Shown here in pieces: positions 49,733 to 53,406 of a DNA stretch of 53,406 nucleotides. A program made the translations under genes and the position numbers. The stretch is from IMG/VR virus record IMGVR_UViG_3300014914_000006, positions 1 through 53,406 of that record, one strand, 5' to 3'. Each line of letters opens with the position of its first letter. Position 1 is the stretch's first letter. The stretch comes from a virus. The notes under the pieces were generated by a model. It was not told the DNA's origin. It was given only the letters and a program-made list of their open reading frames with translations, and made no database searches.

Positions 49733-51172
49733 TTATTCAGCATTGTCAGTTTCATCATCTTCATCTGGTTCATCTGGTTCATCAATGTCATCAGTGTCAG
49801 ATTCAGTTTCATCATCTTCAAGCCCATCAAGATGTTCATCTTCTGTCACTGTTGTTTCATCAACTTCTGGTTCTGGCTCGCTCGGATTCACTTCAACGAG
49901 TGCCATCGGTCTTAAATATATATCTTCTTGATCTTCATCAATTAGTTTTCCAAACATTTCACGAACCTCATTCACTTTCAAATAAGGCAAGATCGGTGTT
50001 ATTGCAATAGCAAGTTCAGCAAGATCAGCTTGCAATGCTTTAACTTGTGACCAATCGAATTTGAACATTAAATTTGTGTCGGGATCTTTTATCCGTAGCA
50101 GATTGATTGTCATTGAGTCTGCAAAATCATTCCACAGACTGATCATTGTGCCACGATAGAATATTTTTTCAGCTGCTTCAAGATTCGGTGATGACAATGG
50201 ACTGTTTTCTTGAGCAACACGAGCATGAACCAAAAGCGGTGGAACACCAAACGCTGCACAGATATGACTTTCTGCCATTGACGATAAACCGGGCCAGTCT
50301 AAATCTTTCAGCGGTGCAATGAATGATGCACTTGCACCTTCACCTGTTAAGAATAAAGGACCGCCACGCTTGCCCTTGCCAACTGCTTCTGCAAGAAGTT
50401 CACGCATTTCATTTTGTTGTGTTGGTGTAAACTCCTCAGGTTGATGAAGTATCATGCCCGGCACTTTCATGTTTTCGAGCATTTCAAGAATGTAATTATC
50501 CTTTTCACTATCCAGCTTAAAATCCCTATAACAGGCTTGCATTGGAGCAATGCCGTCAACCAATGATTGCGGGTCAACAAATCTTCTGTATATCATTGCT
50601 TCTGGCATTACTGTAAATTGTTTTCCTGATGGGATGTTCACTTTGAAGTGATCAATGAATCTTGATTGTTCATCAGATCCAATTGTTAATTTTGGAATAA
50701 GTTTGCACCACGATGTTGGCAAGGGCCAAAGCTCTGCAACTTCACCAGCTTTGTTAAACCACTTCCAGATGAATGATTGACCTGTCAGATCCATGTGACT
50801 GATGTCAAATTCATATAAATTCGTTTGTGTTAAATATGCGTTTGGTCTTTGTATGACTTCAAGCTCTTGCATTCCATCAACAATATTCCATTTCTTTTCA
50901 TCGTCATAGTATCCGATTTCAAGATTTGCTTCAGGAAAAGATGTCATATGCTTTCTGACACAAGCATAAATCATTGCATGAAATTTGAATACCACTTCTT
51001 GCTCTGTCTGTGATAAGTTTCCCCACATTTCCGATAAACTGACAGAGTTGCTTCCAAAGATCGAGTCCCAGCCAGTTGATGCAGACATCAATCCATCTTG
51101 TGCAGTTGCTTGACCTTTTGACCGTATGACTTTACGGATCGCCCATTTTGCAATGCTTTTATATAGATTCAT
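49733..51172 (-). CDS. Portal protein (HK97 type)
   Basis: A 479-residue protein. NLSQTEQEVVFKFHAMIYAC then RKHMTSFPEA, DLTGQSFIWKWF, WPLPTSWCKLIP and APLKDLDWPGLSSMAE followed by GVPPLLV fit HK97-type portals. The C-terminal 60 residues are extremely acidic (DDETESDTDDIDEPDEPDED). The protein forms the dodecameric DNA entry channel and docks terminase. It overlaps TerL by four bases (ATGA). Confidence 0.92.
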   Translation of the reverse strand: MNLYKSIAKWAIRKVIRSKGQATAQDGLMSASTGWDSIFGSNSVSLSEMWGNLSQTEQEVVFKFHAMIYACVRKHMTSFPEANLEIGYYDDEKKWNIVDGMQELEVIQRPNAYLTQTNLYEFDISHMDLTGQSFIWKWFNKAGEVAELWPLPTSWCKLIPKLTIGSDEQSRFIDHFKVNIPSGKQFTVMPEAMIYRRFVDPQSLVDGIAPMQACYRDFKLDSEKDNYILEMLENMKVPGMILHQPEEFTPTQQNEMRELLAEAVGKGKRGGPLFLTGEGASASFIAPLKDLDWPGLSSMAESHICAAFGVPPLLVHARVAQENSPLSSPNLEAAEKIFYRGTMISLWNDFADSMTINLLRIKDPDTNLMFKFDWSQVKALQADLAELAIAITPILPYLKVNEVREMFGKLIDEDQEDIYLRPMALVEVNPSEPEPEVDETTVTEDEHLDGLEDDETESDTDDIDEPDEPDEDDETDNAE

Positions 51173-52596
51173 CGACTCATTCCCATTCTACCCTTGCCAG
51201 TGATTTCTTTGTATAGAGCAACAACAAGACTGTCAACTTGATCATCATGCTTTCCAGATGGAAATGACAAGAACTCTGAAATCCATTCTCTATTCCATTC
51301 TGATTCAACAAGATAAACATGACCAGCTTCAAATATTGGTTCAAGTATGCTTGCACGAGCAACTTTGTCTGTTTGTGGTGTGACTTTTCTGACAACAGCT
51401 TTGCCATGCAGCACATCTTTGATCAAATCATAGGTATCCTTATATCCTGCAACAACTTCAATGACAACTCTGACTTCCATGCCGTCATCTTCAGCAGCTG
51501 CAATCATCCATTTGTTTCTTTTAGTTGCTGTCAATTGTCCACGCTTAACGTCACTGATATAAATTGCTCTGTTTTCAGCATCATATGCAGCATAAGTTCC
51601 AACTGTATAATCGGGATCAGATTTCACACGCTCTTTTTCAGATGAAGCAAGATCCCAACCCCTATACCAAATTAATCCATCAGGAACATCTTTTGCTTTA
51701 ATAATTTTACATAGATCAGCACGAAGCATATTGCCTGTTCTTGGTTTTGGCTCCTGTAAGCCTTGGGATTGCCATGCATACAATCCCATAAAGGATCTCA
51801 TAGTTTTATACCACTTTTCAGTGAACCGCTCTGTGAATAGATATTCTTTTGTGTTTTCATCTTGAGCTGGAAATTTTAACATCTCAAATTCAGGGAAGTC
51901 CTCATCATAGTCTTTTGACAGTTTGTCATTCTTCCTTTCGATAGTGCCGACAACATCATCTTCATGCCATCTGTTCGCAACAATGACAACTGCATGAACA
52001 GGTGCCAGTCTTGTCAGCAGATCAGATTGAAATGACTCCCATTTCTTTCTTCTGATTGTTTCTGATTCAGCCTCTTCACGGTTTTTGTAATAATCGTCAA
52101 CAATCAAAATGTGAGCACCACGACCGGTGATTGTGCCACCGATGCCAGCTGAATGCACAGCACCTTTGCCACCTGTGACATTCCAACTGCCTAAAGCAGA
52201 CCGATCTTGTTTGATTCCGAAGCCGTGTGATGCTCCAACAGTCTGTGTGATCGCTCTGCAATCATATGACATGCTTGAAGCCAGTATGTAGTTATAAGAA
52301 GCAATTATGACTTCATGGTCACGATTTCTAAGCAGATGCCAAGCTGGATAACGTCTTGAAGCAACATCTGATTTACCGTGCCTTGGTGGAATACATATGC
52401 AAACATAAGCAGATTCGCCCGATTCAACTTGCTTTGTGACCTTATCGAGTGCATCAAGCATGGCTGTGGTATGTCTGCCGTATGTATAATCTTTTGATGG
52501 CGGATATAATCTGAAAAATACAGCGAATGACTCAACCGACTGTCTGGTGATCAGTTCCTCAATCGCATGTCTAGATTTTACTGATCCGTCACTCAT
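51169..52596 (-). CDS. terL: Terminase large subunit
   Basis: A 475-residue packaging motor. Walker A is PPRHGKS (P70-S76) and Walker B is HILIVDDYY (D167-D168). The nuclease domain has D315 in YRGWDLASS, E380 in VVIEVVAGY and D451/D452 with D455 in KHDDQVDS, giving the RNase H-type metal site. ATG at 52596 (overlapping the TerS stop by eight bases) is preferred over a start at 52665, which would add a hydrophobic stretch. It translocates and cuts DNA into the prohead. Confidence 0.95.
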   Translation of the reverse strand: MSDGSVKSRHAIEELITRQSVESFAVFFRLYPPSKDYTYGRHTTAMLDALDKVTKQVESGESAYVCICIPPRHGKSDVASRRYPAWHLLRNRDHEVIIASYNYILASSMSYDCRAITQTVGASHGFGIKQDRSALGSWNVTGGKGAVHSAGIGGTITGRGAHILIVDDYYKNREEAESETIRRKKWESFQSDLLTRLAPVHAVVIVANRWHEDDVVGTIERKNDKLSKDYDEDFPEFEMLKFPAQDENTKEYLFTERFTEKWYKTMRSFMGLYAWQSQGLQEPKPRTGNMLRADLCKIIKAKDVPDGLIWYRGWDLASSEKERVKSDPDYTVGTYAAYDAENRAIYISDVKRGQLTATKRNKWMIAAAEDDGMEVRVVIEVVAGYKDTYDLIKDVLHGKAVVRKVTPQTDKVARASILEPIFEAGHVYLVESEWNREWISEFLSFPSGKHDDQVDSLVVALYKEITGKGRMGMSR

Positions 52597-53053
52597 TGCC
52601 AGGTTCAGAGTTAGGATCAACATCACTAGCAGCATCATTTTTGTTAAGGACAGCAAATTCCGCAATTGATATTCCCTGTTCTTTCATAATTTCCAGCAGT
52701 TCTTCATCCGTGTGTTCGCTCAAAGGATTGTTGGTAACTGTCTGATGAATGTGGTTCGTGTTCTTCCAATCTGATGGCATTCTGTTGATCAGCCAGAACA
52801 CTTGTGCTTTGACATTGCCTTTGATAGCTGACTTCAACAATGCCTCCTCAACCATCACTGTTCTTGCTTTGCGTGCTTGTATAGTGGCATCACTGTATTT
52901 CAGAAGAAAGTCTTTATGCTTTGGATCGCCACTCTTACGCCAAACCATTAATGTTGCTCTAGTGAAATTAGCAGCTTTCAATGCTTCCTCTTGAAACGCA
53001 CCTTGAGAGATGTGCTCTAGGAACTCATTCTTTTGTTCTTCTGAAACAGGCAT
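52589..53053 (-). CDS. terS: Terminase small subunit
   Basis: A 154-residue protein. The N-terminal part holds a helix-turn-helix (SQGAFQEEALKAANFTRATL followed by MVWRKSGDP), the DNA-recognition part of small terminases. The centre (KARTVMVEEALLKSAIKGNV) is a predicted helical oligomerisation region, and the C-terminus is acidic. It is the first gene of the late arm and directly precedes TerL. The nearby inverted repeat could be its binding site. Confidence 0.85.
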   Translation of the reverse strand: MPVSEEQKNEFLEHISQGAFQEEALKAANFTRATLMVWRKSGDPKHKDFLLKYSDATIQARKARTVMVEEALLKSAIKGNVKAQVFWLINRMPSDWKNTNHIHQTVTNNPLSEHTDEELLEIMKEQGISIAEFAVLNKNDAASDVDPNSEPGNE

Positions 53054-53078
53054 GTTCTCACGCTTTTAGTATCATTTC

Positions 53079-53161
53079 AAATGGGACAAACATATATAGC
53101 GAGCATTTCGTAAAATTTGTAAAAAGTCGTTTTCTCTTTCTTAAATATGTTAGTCCCATTT
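53079..53161. repeat. Inverted repeat upstream of terS
   Basis: AAATGGGACAAACATAT (53079-53095) is the reverse complement of ATATGTTAGTCCCATTT (53145-53161) except for one base, with 49 bases between. The left arm begins 26 bases upstream of the terS start. Candidate roles are a terminase (pac/cos) recognition site, a regulator operator pair, or a hairpin in the terS leader. Confidence 0.65.
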
Positions 53162-53250
53162 CACGATTGTTGTTTTTTCTTTTTTTTTCGGTTTTTTTTG
53201 CTCAAAAAATCACTAAAAATTAGAACAAGAAAAACTTAAGATTTGAGATA

Positions 53251-53277
53251 ATTATACAACTCAATTAATCTTTTCAA
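53251..53277 (-). promoter_or_regulatory. Candidate minus-strand promoter for late arm
   Basis: On the minus strand TTGAAA (53277-53272) and a perfect TATAAT (53256-53251) are 15 bases apart, a little short of the ideal 17. Transcription would start about 190 bases before terS. A weak call. Confidence 0.4.
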
Positions 53278-53360
53278 GCTAAAAGACTTAAGATTATTTT
53301 GTTAAGAAAAGAAGTGAGACCCATGCAAGAGTCTTTGAAGATTCTAGTAAGATGCTTTGA

Positions 53361-53378
53361 TGACCCTATTAAGGGTCA
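53361..53378. promoter_or_regulatory. Palindromic operator-like site
   Basis: TGACCCT and AGGGTCA are a perfect inverted repeat around ATTA. The size suits a dimeric DNA-binding protein. It lies next to the tandem 12-base repeats. The protein that would bind it is not identified. Confidence 0.5.
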
Positions 53379-53406
53379 CAAGTAAAGGTAAAAGTAAAGG
53401 TAATAA

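Larger units (their letters stand above)
53054..53406. other. Right-end noncoding control region
   Basis: No credible gene in these 353 bases. From left to right: a 17-base inverted repeat pair (53079-53095 and 53145-53161), a T-rich stretch (53170-53200), a possible minus-strand promoter, a duplicated ACTTAAGATT (53234-53243 and 53286-53295), a palindrome (53361-53378), and a perfect 12-base tandem repeat AAGTAAAGGTAA (53380-53391, 53392-53403) at the very end. If the genome is circular, the region lies between the divergent early and late arms. Confidence 0.6.

Noticed and set aside
53165-53200. Terminator in the T-rich stretch near the right end
   Set aside because: The T-runs are not preceded by a GC-rich stem on the plus strand; simple low-complexity sequence is enough.
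53323-53385. A 20-codon open frame with ATG at 53323 (MQESLKILVRCFDDPIKGHK)
   Set aside because: Very short, weak ribosome-binding site, and it spans the palindrome at 53361-53378; more likely noncoding regulatory DNA.
1-53406. tRNA genes, CRISPR arrays, integrase/att sites, insertion sequences
   Set aside because: No cloverleaf-like segments, no regular spacer arrays, no recombinase motifs and no transposase were seen. Terminal overlap between the window ends was looked for and not found by eye.

Overview
The window is an AT-rich, almost gap-free tailed bacteriophage genome (or nearly all of one), best described as a siphovirus with HK97-fold head genes. The evidence is a complete packaging and head set (small and large terminase, portal, MuF-type minor head protein, S78 prohead protease, HK97-type major capsid protein), a tail tube protein, a tail-assembly chaperone pair joined by a -1 frameshift site, and a tape-measure protein. 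No integrase, excisionase, phage repressor or tRNA gene was recognised, so a lysogenic lifestyle is not supported. The host cannot be named. A lipoprotein signal sequence in the lysis region and a YadA-like adhesin head in a fibre gene lean towards a Gram-negative host, but this is inference.

Layout: two convergent arms meet at a large hairpin near 19436-19501. The left arm (134-19431, + strand) holds early genes: small unknown proteins; a recombination set (Cas4/RecB-like Fe-S nuclease, putative annealing protein, coiled-coil partner, SSB); a free-standing HNH endonuclease; a replication initiator; a DnaB helicase interrupted in its Walker A motif by a 350-residue intein; and a RuvC-like resolvase. 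Next comes a DNA-modification block (C5 cytosine methyltransferase, ASCH-type protein, MmcB-like nuclease-fold protein, DUF1937 protein, SNF2-type helicase, N4/N6 amino-methyltransferase), followed by small zinc-finger and coiled-coil proteins.

The right arm (19506-53053, - strand, read from right to left) runs TerS, TerL, portal, small head proteins, MuF protein, protease and capsid. It continues with a glycosyltransferase/methyltransferase cassette that includes a sialyltransferase (GT29)-like protein, then head-tail connector, holin and lysis-type genes, a YadA-like fibre, neck genes, tail terminator, tail tube, chaperones, tape measure, and distal tail and fibre proteins. Genes mostly abut or overlap by a few bases (ATGA, TAATG), so each arm is probably one or a few long operons. 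The 353 bases at the right end (53054-53406) are noncoding, with inverted and direct repeats, and probably hold the divergent control region and possibly a packaging or origin site.

Most notable: a MuF head protein with a C-terminal HExxH zincin-like domain; a sugar-modification cassette next to the capsid gene with a GT29-like enzyme and a double glycosyltransferase carrying a small N-terminal module resembling that of its neighbour; a DnaB intein with the features of class 3 inteins; a perfect CCCTTTG slippery site; a 14-residue repeat array in the last tail gene; and several long intergenic hairpins, one with a possible pseudoknot directly upstream of the cytosine methyltransferase. No endolysin could be recognised.
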